Source of the DNA: Flavobacteriales bacterium
GTDB taxonomy: Bacteria > Bacteroidota > Bacteroidia > Flavobacteriales_F > PHOS-HE28
Length of the DNA stretch: 64,000 bases
Direction: 5' to 3'
NCBI GenBank assembly: GCA_016703105.1
Contig: JADJCS010000008.1
Span: 186,001-250,000, forward strand
Positions 44,542-54,231 of the stretch are shown here, in pieces. The notes beneath the pieces were generated by a model. That model was not told where the DNA came from, did not search any database, and was given only the letters and a program-made list of their open reading frames with translations. How positions within the stretch are numbered: the stretch's first letter is position 1; each line of letters starts with the position of its first letter. The translations under genes were made by a program, and so were the position numbers.

Positions 44542-47353
44542 ATGTCCCGGACCCTTCTCCTTGCGTTCAGCACTTTTCTCTGCTCCATCCTGCTTGCCCA
44601 GAACGGCACCGTAAGCGGGGTTATCACCGCCCTCGAGAGCGGCCGGACGCAGCCCATGCCTTTCGTGAACGTGATCGTAAAGGGCACCACCTTCGGCGCC
44701 AGCACGGACCTGGACGGCAAGTACAGCTTCAGCTGTCCGGCCGGTGAGCATACGCTCCAGGTGAGCTTCGTGGGCTTTGACAATGTGGAACGGCCGATCA
44801 ACGTGGTCGCCGGGCAGGTCACCAAAGGGGATGTGCAGTTGAGCGCGGTCTCGAACAAACTGGCGCAGGTCGATGTGGTGGCCGTTCGCCGAACGGAAAC
44901 GGAGAGCGCCGTATTGCTCGAAACACGCAACAGTCAACAGGTAGTGAACGGCGTGGGCCGCGCAGATCGCCAAGAGCCAGGACCGCACCGCGGGCGACGT
45001 GGTGAAGCGGGTGCCGGGGGTCACCATCATCGGGGATCGCTTCGTGATGATCCGTGGGCTCGCCGACCGGTACAACACCGTCATGCTGAACGATGTGATC
45101 GCCCCCAGTTTGGAAGCCGACAAGCGGGCGTTCAGCTTCGACCTGATCCCGAGCGGAGCGCTGGAGCGCATCATGGTGTACAAAACGGGTGCGCCGGAGC
45201 TACCTGGTGAGTTCGCCGGTGGAGTGATCAAAGTCCACACCCTCACCGTACCTCAGGAGAACGAGACGCGTGTGAACCTCGGCACTTCGTACAGGATGGG
45301 AACCACTTTCCAGCCTTTCTATTCCGGTGGGAAAAGTTCGACGGATGCGCTGGGCTTCGATGACGGCCTTCGCCAGTTACCCGACGCCTTCCCCACCAGC
45401 CTGAACAGCCAGTCACCGGAGCGCCTCCAAACCCTGGGACGTCAGCTCTCCAACAATTGGGTCGCCAAGCAAAGCACCGCATTGCCCGATGCCCGCCTGG
45501 GTGTTCTGATCTCGCGCTCCTTCGGGAAAGCCGATGGGAAGAACCGGTACGGTTCCATAACGAGCATCGACTACGCGAACACGCGCCAGAGCTACACCGC
45601 GAAGAACTACAATTACAACGCGTACGACGCCGCCTCGCAACGCAGCGACACCATCTACAATTTCAGTGATAACGAGTACATCAGTTCCGCACGCGTGACG
45701 CTGATGCACAACTGGACCGCGATGCTGGGGACGGGTAGCAAGCTCGAGTTCCGCAATCTCTTCAATCAACTCGGCCAGGACCAGACCACGTTGCGCACCG
45801 GCCGGAACATGGAAGAGGGGTTCGAAGTGAAGAACTACGCGTTCCGCTACCAGCAACGCACCGTCTACTCAGGCCAGTTGCACGGTGCGCACGAACTGGG
45901 TAAGAAGGACCATCTCGAATGGACCGCTGGCTACTCCTTCGCGCGGAGCAAAGAACCCGACTATCGCCGCATCCGCACCAGTCGCGATATCAACACCGGG
46001 GATTCCGACACGCCGTTCCAGACCGTCATACCCCCCTCCGCCTCCACGCTCGATGCCGGCCGTTTCTTCAGCGATCTGAAAGAGACCGTGATGACCGGAC
46101 GCCTCGATCACGAGCACACCTTCACCACGAACAACGAAAGCCTCATCCCGAAGATCCGCGCAGGCGCCTTCTTCGAACAGAAGGACCGCGAGTTCAGCGC
46201 ACGCTGGATGTCCTTCACCCAGGCCAATTTCATGCAGTTCGATCAGTCGCTTCTCACCGAGGACCTGAGCACCGTGTTCAGCAGCGGGAATATCAACCCC
46301 ACTACCGGCTTCGAACTGACGGAGGGCACCAACCCGAGCGATCGCTATGAGGCTGCGAACACGCTGATGGCCGGATACGCCGGCGCTTCGATGGGGAACA
46401 CGGACCATTGGTCGGTGAGCGGTGGTGTACGCGTTGAACACAACCGGCAACAACTCACGAGCGCGCGCTTCGGCGGCGACCGGGTGCTGCTCGACAACCC
46501 GATCGTAAGCGTCCTTCCTTCGATCAATGCGAACCTCAACCTGACCACGCGCTCGCTTGTTCGGGTGGCCTGGAGCAATACGGTGAACCGTCCTGAGTTC
46601 CGCGAGCTCGCACCGTTCGCGTTCTATGATTTCAGCTTGAACAACGTCCTCTACGGCAATGATTCGCTCGACATCGCCAAGGTGATGAACGTCGATGCCC
46701 GCTGGGAGTTCTACCCCACCGCCAGCGAAGTGGTCAGTGCGGGTCTCTTCTACAAGCGCTTCGTCGATCCGATCGAGATGTACTTCGTACCGGGGACCGG
46801 CTCCGGCGGCACGCGCAACTTCACCTACGACAATGCGGACCTGGCCCAGAGCTATGGCGTGGAAGTGGAAGTGCGCCGCTCGCTCACCTCGCTCTTCGGT
46901 GATGGTTATCTCGGCCGCTTCGGGGTATTGTTGAACGGGGCTTACATCCTCACGACGGTGGATCTCGGGGAGAAGGCGGTGGGCCAGGAACAGCAGCGCC
47001 CCTTGATGGGCCAGAGCCCCTATGTGGTGAACGCCGGCATCTACTACCAGGACAGCGAGCACAAGCTCCAGTACAACATCCTCTACAATGTGATGGGCCG
47101 CAGGCTCTTCGCGGTGGGCACGTTCGGAACGCCTGACCTCTACGAAATGCCGCGCCACGCGCTGGACGTCACTTTGACCAAAGGCCTTGGCAAGCATTTC
47201 GAATTGAAAGTGAGCGTGCAGGACATCCTCAACCAGCGCGTTCGACTGGTGCAGGATAGTGATGGCAACGAGAAGCTCAATGGCGGCGATGAGGAGATCA
47301 TGAGCTATCGCCGCGGACAAGTGTTCTCGGCCGGTATCAGCTTCAAGTTCTAA
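44542..47353 (+). CDS. TonB-dependent receptor with carboxypeptidase-like N-terminal domain, frameshifted
   Basis: Corrected for one base this is a 936-residue outer-membrane receptor. It has a signal peptide (SRTLLLAFSTFLCSILLAQ), a carboxypeptidase-D regulatory-like domain (GTVSGVITALESGRTQPMPFVNVIVKGTTFGASTD), a plug (VVKRVPGVTIIGDRFVMIRGLADRYNTVMLND, GEFAGGVIKV) and a 22-strand barrel ending GQVFSAGISFKF. The frame slips in GGG at 44955-44957: with one G removed the junction reads NGVAAAQ-type sequence into IAKSQDRTAGDVVKR. The lipoprotein gene at 47516 follows and may be its partner. The transported compound is unknown. Confidence 0.88.
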
Positions 47354-47374
47354 GCGCGTTCCGACCCTGTGAAG

Positions 47375-47399
47375 GAAGCCCGGCCCTAGGTCGGGCTTC
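47375..47399 (+). terminator. Hairpin terminator after the TonB receptor gene
   Basis: GAAGCCCG (47375-47382) pairs with CGGGCTTC (47392-47399), 21 bases after the receptor stop. It suggests the following lipoprotein gene has its own promoter in the 117-base gap. Confidence 0.65.
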
Positions 47400-47515
47400 G
47401 TCATGAACAGAGTTCACAAAATGATAACACATCTGGCGCGATCGCATAAGAATGACACCATGATGAGGTAACATCACAAGGTTCTCTTTGCGACCAGAAA
47501 CAACTGGAACCCATA

Positions 47516-48925
47516 ATGAACCTCATGACCAATAAGGCCCTCGCACTGCTGCTGATCGCCACCTTCGGCGTCGCCATGCCCGCCTGCAAGAAGACGGAAG
47601 GCTGCACGGACCCTGCGGCCACCAATTACGACCCGAGCGCCGACAAGGATTGCTGCTGCGAGTACGCACCCACCCCTACACCGAGCAACACGGTGAACGT
47701 CAACGCGAACATCACCAACAATACCACTTGGACATCGAGCAAAAAGTACGTGCTCTATGGTTTCGTTGAAGTGGAAGCCGGTGTCACTTTGACCATCGAG
47801 CCCGGCACCATCATCACCGGCGACAAGGACACCAAGGGCACCTTGATCGTGAACCGCGGCGCCGTGATCATGGCAGAAGGCACCTCCACGGATCCCATCG
47901 TTTTCACGAGCAACCAACCGGCTGGCCAGCGCGCTCCCGGCGACTGGGGTGGTCTGATCCTTTGCGGCAAAGCACCGGTGAACCTTCCGGGCGGTGTAGG
48001 CATCGTGGAGGGCGGCGTGGAAGCCCCGTTCGGCGGTTCGGACGCTGCTGACAACTCCGGCAAACTCCGTTACGTGCGCATCGAGTTCTCCGGCATCCCC
48101 TTCCAACCCAACCAGGAGATCAACGGCCTGACGCTCGCCGGCGTGGGCAGCGGGACAACCATCGATCATATCCAAGTCTCCTACAATGGTGACGACAGCT
48201 ATGAATTCTTCGGTGGCACGGTGAACGTGAAGAACCTCGTGGCCCTCGCCTCTTGGGACGATGACTTCGACATGGACAATGGGTTCAGCGGCAAGTGCCA
48301 GTTCCTGGTCTCCCTGCGCAACCCCGACCTCGCCGACCAAAGCGGCAGCAACGGACTGGAACACGACAACGATGGCCAAGGCACCACCGCCACCCCTTAC
48401 ACGACGCCGGTCCTGAGCAACGTGAGCATCTTCGGTCCGCAAGCCACACCGGGAACGGTGATCAACACCAATTTCAAACGTTCGGGTCACTTGCGCAGGA
48501 ACACGCATACACGGGTATACAACAGTGTCTTCGCCGGTTTCCCCACGGGCCTGTTGGTGGATGGCTCTTCTTGCGAGACCAACGCCGATGCCGGTGAACT
48601 GAAAGTGACCCGTTGCGCCTACGCAGCCATGGGTTCACTGCTCGCCGTAGCCAGCGGAAGCACTTGGGATATCCAGACCTGGTTCGATAACGGCGGCAAC
48701 ATGAGCTACGCGGACAACGCAGCGCTCGGCGTGGCCGATCCCTTCAACTTGACCTCCCCAAGCTTCGTGCTGAACGGTGGCAGTCCGCTCGCCGCCGGTG
48801 CTTCCTTCGGCGAAGCGGACCTCAGCGATCCGTTCTTCGAGCAGGTCTCCTACAAAGGCGCCTTCGGTTCGGACAACTGGACCAGCGGCTGGTGCAACTG
48901 GGACCCGCAGAGCACCCCCTACTGA
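47516..48925 (+). CDS. Beta-helix lipoprotein next to TonB receptor
   Basis: This 469-residue lipoprotein has a lipobox VAMPACKK with Cys24, then one copy of the G-C-T-D-P-x-A-x-N-Y-D-P motif (GCTDPAATNYDPSAD, then DCCCEY), a Cys-rich unit common in Bacteroidota surface proteins. The rest (YGFVEVEAGVTLTIEPGTIITG, NGLTLAGVGSGTTIDHIQVSYNGDDSYEFFGG) reads as a right-handed beta-helix. Proteins of this type often sit after a TonB receptor in Bacteroidota. It may bind the receptor's substrate at the surface. No T9SS tail is seen. Confidence 0.75.
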   Translation: MNLMTNKALALLLIATFGVAMPACKKTEGCTDPAATNYDPSADKDCCCEYAPTPTPSNTVNVNANITNNTTWTSSKKYVLYGFVEVEAGVTLTIEPGTIITGDKDTKGTLIVNRGAVIMAEGTSTDPIVFTSNQPAGQRAPGDWGGLILCGKAPVNLPGGVGIVEGGVEAPFGGSDAADNSGKLRYVRIEFSGIPFQPNQEINGLTLAGVGSGTTIDHIQVSYNGDDSYEFFGGTVNVKNLVALASWDDDFDMDNGFSGKCQFLVSLRNPDLADQSGSNGLEHDNDGQGTTATPYTTPVLSNVSIFGPQATPGTVINTNFKRSGHLRRNTHTRVYNSVFAGFPTGLLVDGSSCETNADAGELKVTRCAYAAMGSLLAVASGSTWDIQTWFDNGGNMSYADNAALGVADPFNLTSPSFVLNGGSPLAAGASFGEADLSDPFFEQVSYKGAFGSDNWTSGWCNWDPQSTPY

Positions 48926-48963
48926 GCGGTACTTTCCGGTACATCGCAACGCTCAGTACTACG

Positions 48964-48989
48964 AAAGCCCTGCCGCAAGGCGGGGCTTT
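48964..48989. terminator. Bidirectional hairpin terminator
   Basis: AAAGCCCTGCC (48964-48974) pairs with GGCGGGGCTTT (48979-48989) across a GCAA tetraloop, with one T-G wobble. It separates the convergent lipoprotein and queA genes and ends in short A/T runs on both strands. Confidence 0.85.
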
Positions 48990-48995
48990 CCGTTG

Positions 48996-50207
48996 CTATA
49001 TCGAGCGCCAAAGCAGCGAACCATCCCCATAGCTCAGGAAACGATAGTCCGAACGCAGCGCGTGATCATACACTTTCCGCCAATCCGGGCCTAGAAATGC
49101 AGCGACCAGCAAGAGCAAGGTGCTTTGTGGCTGATGGAAGTTGGTGATCAAGGCATCCGCGAAGCGGAAGGTGTATCCGGGCGCGATCAGCAATCGCGTA
49201 CTACCTACCAGATCTTCGGCACCGTCAGAACGCAACTTCGATATCACCGTCTCCAGCGCGGCTTGGGGGTCTGGTAGTTCCACACCGACATGGCCGTAGG
49301 GCTCCCATTGATCGACCCGCAGCTCTTCAGTACCACGGCCCTGGAGCAACATGACCCCGTGCCAATAGACGCTCTCCAATGTGCGTAGGGCGGTGGTGCC
49401 CACAGGAACTATCGGACCTTGACCCAGTTGACCTTTCAGCGCTTCCAAGCCCGCCAAGGGGATCCGCACCTGCTCGGCATGCATGGCGTGCCCTGCCATT
49501 GTCGCGCTCTTCACCGGCAAGAAGGTGCCCGCGCCTACATGGAGTGTGAGCCGTGCCGTTCGGATGCCGCGTTCTGCGATGCGCCCCAAAAGCTCCGCGC
49601 TGAAGTGTAAGCTGGCGGTGGGCGCCGCCACCGATCCATCACGCTCACCGAACACGGTATTGTAGCGCGCATCGTCGTCCTCGACCGGCGCCCGTCGCAT
49701 GTAGGGTGGCAAAGGGACCGCACCGAAGTGGTCCAACTGTGCGACGAAGGGCTCGCCCCCCTCCCAACTGAACTCGATGAGATGCTCCCCTTCCACCTGA
49801 TCAATGCGCACCGCACGGAACACACGTCCCTCACTTTCAAGAAGCAGTTCCTCCCCTTTCCAGCGTTTCGCATTGCCCACCATGCACCACCAGCGTGAAC
49901 TGCTTCGGTCAAGCAATGCCCTTTCGATCGGTCGCTCCTGCTCCGGTGTGAGCACCATGCATTCCAACGCCGCGCCACTGGAGCGATGGAAGCCGATACG
50001 CGCATGCACCACCCGCGTGTCGTTCAGCACCAACATCGCATTTGATGGAAGCAGGTCAGGGAGTTCCGCGAAGAGGTGGTCCGAAATGACCCCATCGCGC
50101 ACTACGAGCAATTTGCTCGCATCGCGCTCCGCCAGCGGCCGCTGAGCAATGCGCTCTTCGGGCAACACATAGGTGAAATCGGAAATGGAAAGCTCTCGCG
50201 GGTGCAT
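48996..50207 (-). CDS. queA: tRNA preQ1(34) S-adenosylmethionine ribosyltransferase-isomerase
   Basis: This 403-residue enzyme moves the ribosyl part of S-adenosylmethionine to preQ1 at tRNA position 34 to form epoxyqueuosine. The pattern is clear: FTYVLPEERIAQRPLAERDASKLL, NDTRVVHARIGF, PLPPYMRRAPVEDDDARYNTVFGERDGSVAAPTASLHF, TLHVGAGTFLPVKS and ITNFHQPQSTLLLLVAAFLG. The start MHPRELSISDFTYV is preferred; the frame is open eight codons further upstream. The likely targets include tRNA-His(GTG), present at 14181-14257. Confidence 0.96.
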   Translation of the reverse strand: MHPRELSISDFTYVLPEERIAQRPLAERDASKLLVVRDGVISDHLFAELPDLLPSNAMLVLNDTRVVHARIGFHRSSGAALECMVLTPEQERPIERALLDRSSSRWWCMVGNAKRWKGEELLLESEGRVFRAVRIDQVEGEHLIEFSWEGGEPFVAQLDHFGAVPLPPYMRRAPVEDDDARYNTVFGERDGSVAAPTASLHFSAELLGRIAERGIRTARLTLHVGAGTFLPVKSATMAGHAMHAEQVRIPLAGLEALKGQLGQGPIVPVGTTALRTLESVYWHGVMLLQGRGTEELRVDQWEPYGHVGVELPDPQAALETVISKLRSDGAEDLVGSTRLLIAPGYTFRFADALITNFHQPQSTLLLLVAAFLGPDWRKVYDHALRSDYRFLSYGDGSLLWRSI

Positions 50208-50268
50208 CGGTGCGGACCTACGTCCATCCATCCCTTCCGGAATGTCCGAAGGGTGCGATCAATGGCGG

Positions 50269-52716
50269 TTAGGCGACCTTCAACGCGTTCTCCACCTTCT
50301 CTTTGAGAAGTGCGTGCTTCACCACCTCGATCATCTCTGTGACGTAGGTGAAGCGCATGCCCTTGGTGTAGCGTGCATCGATGTCTTCGATGTCCTTGCG
50401 GTTGTCGACGCTGAGGACGATCTCCTTGATGCCCGCGCGCTTGGCCGCGAGGATCTTCTCCTTGATACCGCCCACCGGCAACACGCGACCACGCAGGGTG
50501 ATCTCCCCGGTCATGGCGGTGAACTTGCGCACCTTTTGTTGGGTGAACGCGCTGGCGATGCTGGTGAGCATGGTGATGCCCGCGCTCGGGCCGTCCTTTG
50601 GCGTAGCGCCCTCCGGTACGTGTACGTGTACGTTCCAACGCTTGAAGACATCGCCCTCGATGCCGACGATGTCGCTGTGCGCCTTGAGGTATTCCAACGC
50701 GATGATCGCGCTCTCCTTCATCACGTCGCCCAGGTTGCCGGTCAGCGTGAGTTTGCCCTCCCCCTTGGTGATGCTGGTCTCGATGAAGAGGATGTCACCA
50801 CCGGTCGGTGTCCAGGCCAAACCCGTGACCACACCGGCCACGTCGTTGCCCTGGTATTTGTCGCGGGCATGACTGGGACCGTAGATCCTCACCAGGTCGT
50901 CCAAGCCGAGGGTAATGGAGTACTTCTCCTTCAATGCGATCTGCTTCGCGCGGTACCGCACCAGCTTCGCGATCCGCTTTTCCAAGGTGCGCACACCGCT
51001 CTCATCGGTGTATTGTTCGATGATCGCTTCCAAAAGGCCGGCCGCCAGCTTGAGCTGCTTGGGTTTGATCCCGTTCTCGGTGAACTGCTTGGGCAACAAG
51101 TGGCGATGCGCGATCTCCAGCTTCTCTTCCTGCGTGTAGCCGTTCACCTCAATGATCTCCATACGATCACGTAGCGCTGGATGGATACTGCTAAGGCTGT
51201 TCGCAGTAGCGATGAACATCACGCGGCTCAGGTCGTATTCGATCTCCACGTAGTTATCGTAGAATGCGCTGTTCTGCTCGGGATCCAAAACTTCGAGCAG
51301 GGCGCTCGCGGGATCACCATGGAAGTCCTTGCCCACTTTGTCGATCTCGTCGAGCACGAACACCGGATTGCTTGTTCCGGCTTTCTTCAAACTCTGGATC
51401 AACCGGCCCGGCATGGCGCCGATGTAGGTTTTGCGGTGCCCGCGGATCTCGCTCTCGTCATGCAGGCCACCGAGGCTCATGCGCACGTACTTGCGGCCCA
51501 GCGCTTCGGCCATGCTCTTGCCCAGGCTCGTTTTTCCCACACCCGGTGGACCATAGAGGCAGATGATGGGGGCTTTCATGTCCCCCTTCAGCTTCAGCAC
51601 AGCGAGGTGCTCGATGATGCGTTCCTTCACCTTCTCCAACCCGAAGTGGTCGCGGTCCAGGATCTTCTGGGCGTTACGCAGGTCGAACTTGTCCGAACTG
51701 TATTCGCCCCAAGGGAGTTCCAACAGCAATTGCACATAGTTGCTCTGCACACTGAACTCCGCCCCGGCAGGGTTCATGCGCTGCAATTTGCTCAATTCCT
51801 TTTCGAAGGTCTCGGCCACCTTGGCGGTCCACTTCTTCTTGGCGGCCTTGATGCGCATCTCCTCGATCTCCTGTTCGATCGGGTTGCCGCCCAGTTCGTC
51901 CTGGATCGTCTTGATCTGCTGGTGCAGGAAGTACTCACGCTGTTGGCGGTCCACCTCGGTGCGCACTTTGCTCTGGATCTCGTTCTTCATTTCCAGGAGC
52001 TGTAGCTCCTTGGTCATGTGCGCCAGCAGCATCTTCGCGCGCTCGCGCAGGTCGGCCACTTCCAGCATGCGCTGCTTCTCTGCCACTTCCGCGTTCATGT
52101 TGCTGCTGATGAAGTTCACCAGGAAGCTGGGCGAGTCGATGTTCTTGATCGCGAACTGCGCCTCGGTGGGGATGTGCGGGCTCTGCTTGATCGTTTCCAG
52201 CGCCAGGTCCTTCAATGAGCTCACAAGCGCCACGAACTCCTTGTCGTCCTTCGCGGGACGGATCTCGGCGAACTCCTTGATGCGCGCGGTGAAATAGGGC
52301 TCCACCTTCACCATCTCCAGCACTTCGAAGCGCTTCTTGCCCTGGATGATGGCGGTGGTGCTGCCGTCGGGCATGCGCAGCATGCGGATGATCTGCGCGA
52401 TCGTCCCTACACGGTTGAGGTCTTCGGCGCGAGGCTCCTCGATCTGTGCGTCCTTCTGGCTCACCACCCCCAAGGTCCGGTTGCCTTTGTACACGTCCTG
52501 GATGAGGCGGATGCTGCGGTCCCGGCCAACGGTGATGGGGATCACCACGCCAGGGAAAAGGACCGTGTTGCGCAGGGGCAGCAACGGCAGTTCGGGCGGG
52601 GTGCTCTCCGCGTTCATCTGCTCCTCGTCCTCGGCGGTGATCAGAGGGATCAGCTCTGTCTCGCTCTCCAAGGCTTCGGAACTGAACAGGTTGTCAGAAG
52701 GAAGGATATCGTTCAT
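50269..52716 (-). CDS. lon: ATP-dependent Lon protease
   Basis: This 815-residue protein has the usual Lon layout: an N-terminal substrate domain ([24 protein letters not shown]), a coiled coil, the AAA+ module with Walker [20 protein letters not shown] and [11 protein letters not shown], and the protease domain with Ser in [11 protein letters not shown] and Lys in [14 protein letters not shown]. It degrades misfolded and regulatory proteins. MNDILPSDN at 52716 is the natural start, 27 bases after a TACCTTTG promoter element. Confidence 0.96.
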   Translation of the reverse strand: MNDILPSDNLFSSEALESETELIPLITAEDEEQMNAESTPPELPLLPLRNTVLFPGVVIPITVGRDRSIRLIQDVYKGNRTLGVVSQKDAQIEEPRAEDLNRVGTIAQIIRMLRMPDGSTTAIIQGKKRFEVLEMVKVEPYFTARIKEFAEIRPAKDDKEFVALVSSLKDLALETIKQSPHIPTEAQFAIKNIDSPSFLVNFISSNMNAEVAEKQRMLEVADLRERAKMLLAHMTKELQLLEMKNEIQSKVRTEVDRQQREYFLHQQIKTIQDELGGNPIEQEIEEMRIKAAKKKWTAKVAETFEKELSKLQRMNPAGAEFSVQSNYVQLLLELPWGEYSSDKFDLRNAQKILDRDHFGLEKVKERIIEHLAVLKLKGDMKAPIICLYGPPGVGKTSLGKSMAEALGRKYVRMSLGGLHDESEIRGHRKTYIGAMPGRLIQSLKKAGTSNPVFVLDEIDKVGKDFHGDPASALLEVLDPEQNSAFYDNYVEIEYDLSRVMFIATANSLSSIHPALRDRMEIIEVNGYTQEEKLEIAHRHLLPKQFTENGIKPKQLKLAAGLLEAIIEQYTDESGVRTLEKRIAKLVRYRAKQIALKEKYSITLGLDDLVRIYGPSHARDKYQGNDVAGVVTGLAWTPTGGDILFIETSITKGEGKLTLTGNLGDVMKESAIIALEYLKAHSDIVGIEGDVFKRWNVHVHVPEGATPKDGPSAGITMLTSIASAFTQQKVRKFTAMTGEITLRGRVLPVGGIKEKILAAKRAGIKEIVLSVDNRKDIEDIDARYTKGMRFTYVTEMIEVVKHALLKEKVENALKVA

Positions 52717-52742
52717 CAATGGGGTTGCCAGGATGTCAGGCG

Positions 52743-52750
52743 CAAAGGTA
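52743..52750 (-). promoter_or_regulatory. -7 promoter element TACCTTTG of lon
   Basis: TACCTTTG on the minus strand matches TAnnTTTG exactly, 26 bases before the lon ATG, with a TTG about 17 bases upstream (CGTTGGGGG). Confidence 0.6.
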
Positions 52751-52853
52751 CCGAGCCCCTCTGCCCCCAACGAAAGGTGATTTTCAACAGGACGACCACG
52801 AGAGGTCAAGCCTTGTGCCGGGCGGGAAATGTCTGCCAGATGGGCAGATCGCC

Positions 52854-54044
52854 CTAGGTCCGCGGACGGTCCTCGCGGAAAACATGCTCCAGCATGGCGC
52901 GGTCCACGGCGGTGAGTGGCACATGGCGGCGCTCCATGACGCGTTGGGCCGTATCCAGGGCTTTGTCCAACGTGTGCTCCAAAAAGCCATCCGCCCCACC
53001 CCAAGTGAAGCTGGGGAGGTGCTTCGGCGGGAAGCCGCTGCCGAACACGTTGGCCGCCACGCCCACCACGCTGCCCGTATTGAACATGGTGTTGATGCCG
53101 CTCTTGGCATGGTCGCCCATCACCAGGCCCAGGAACTGCAAGCCGGTGTCCACCATCGCGCGCTCCGCATAGCTCCATGCTTTCACCGGACCGTAGGTGT
53201 TCTTCAGGTTGCTGGTGTTGGTGTCGGCACCGAGGTTGCACCACTCGCCCAGCACACTGTTGCCAAGGAAGCCATCGTGGCCCTTGTTGCTGAAGCCGAG
53301 GATCACGCTATTGCTCACCTCACCGCCCACACGGCATTCCGGCCCCACCGCCGTTGCGCCGTAGATCTTGGCTCCCATCTTCAGTTGTGCGCCAGCCCCC
53401 AAACCGAAGGGACCGCGGATCATGCATCCTTCCATCACCTCAGCGCCCTTGCCGAAATAGATCGGGCCGCCCTTCGTGTTGAGGATGCTCGCCTCTACCA
53501 CCGCACCGTCTTCCAGGAAGATGAGGTTCGGGTCGCCGACGACCGTGTTCAGCGCACTGAGCGGTTGGGACCGACGTCCTTCGGTGAGCAGGGCGAAGTC
53601 GTTGATCAGTGCAGCGCCGCAATGCTGGAACAGATGCCATGGCCGCTCGAAGCGCACGACTTCCCCTTGGAACTCGACCTTGTGCAGGTAAGCCGGTGCC
53701 GTGGACCAATCGCTCATCATGGGTGCTTGTCCGCCTTCGCGGCAGAAAGCGAGCGCTTCTCCATCTTTCAGCAACATCTGCCCTGGAACGAGGTCCAGCA
53801 CGGCGGATACCAGATCCGGCGTCGGAAGCAGGCTCCCGCGTACGTCGCGCAGAAGATCGCCTTGCACGGCTGGGAATTTCTCCGCCAGATAGGCTTCGGT
53901 GGCGTAACCGACCGGCAATTCGGTCATGCGCCACCATGTATCCGCAAGAGAGAGAATGCCTGGCCGAAGCGCCGCCACGGGACGCGTGAACGTGAGGGGT
54001 AACAGGTGCCGGTGCAAGCCGGCATCGGAGAGCAGCAGGGCCAT
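52854..54044 (-). CDS. GlmU-like sugar nucleotidyltransferase / left-handed beta-helix protein
   Basis: This 396-residue protein has a short degenerate nucleotidyltransferase-like N-terminal half (LPLTFTRPVAALRPGILSLADTW) and a C-terminal left-handed beta-helix (GGPIYFGKGAEVMEGCMIRGPFGLGAGAQLKMGAKI). It belongs to the GlmU-like group common in Bacteroidota that lacks the full L-x-x-G-x-G-T-R-M pyrophosphorylase signature. It may make or bind a UDP-sugar, but the activity is not certain. A TACCTTCG element (54049-54056) lies directly before the start. Confidence 0.8.
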   Translation of the reverse strand: MALLLSDAGLHRHLLPLTFTRPVAALRPGILSLADTWWRMTELPVGYATEAYLAEKFPAVQGDLLRDVRGSLLPTPDLVSAVLDLVPGQMLLKDGEALAFCREGGQAPMMSDWSTAPAYLHKVEFQGEVVRFERPWHLFQHCGAALINDFALLTEGRRSQPLSALNTVVGDPNLIFLEDGAVVEASILNTKGGPIYFGKGAEVMEGCMIRGPFGLGAGAQLKMGAKIYGATAVGPECRVGGEVSNSVILGFSNKGHDGFLGNSVLGEWCNLGADTNTSNLKNTYGPVKAWSYAERAMVDTGLQFLGLVMGDHAKSGINTMFNTGSVVGVAANVFGSGFPPKHLPSFTWGGADGFLEHTLDKALDTAQRVMERRHVPLTAVDRAMLEHVFREDRPRT

Positions 54045-54048
54045 GCGC

Positions 54049-54056
54049 CGAAGGTA
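54049..54056 (-). promoter_or_regulatory. -7-like element TACCTTCG before the GlmU-like gene
   Basis: Minus-strand TACCTTCG ends 5 bases before the ATG at 54044, the same spacing class as at 22421 and 63072. Confidence 0.4.
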
Positions 54057-54231
54057 GAAGCCTTCTCAAGATCACCCTTCGGGATGCGCCGGGATCTCTC
54101 ACGCCCATCCGACGTTGCGCAACCCTTCAAGCGCCCAGTTCTGCGGGGGGGTCGCGTCTTGGCTGGTCGCGATATCCCTCCGGCTCGTCACCAAAAGTGA
54201 TATTGAGACGACTTCTAGCCGTGCCTGCGGA

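Noticed and set aside
45869..47404. Open frame of 511 codons on the minus strand inside the TonB receptor gene
   Set aside because: The opposite strand encodes a continuous, family-like beta-barrel. The antisense product has low-complexity composition.
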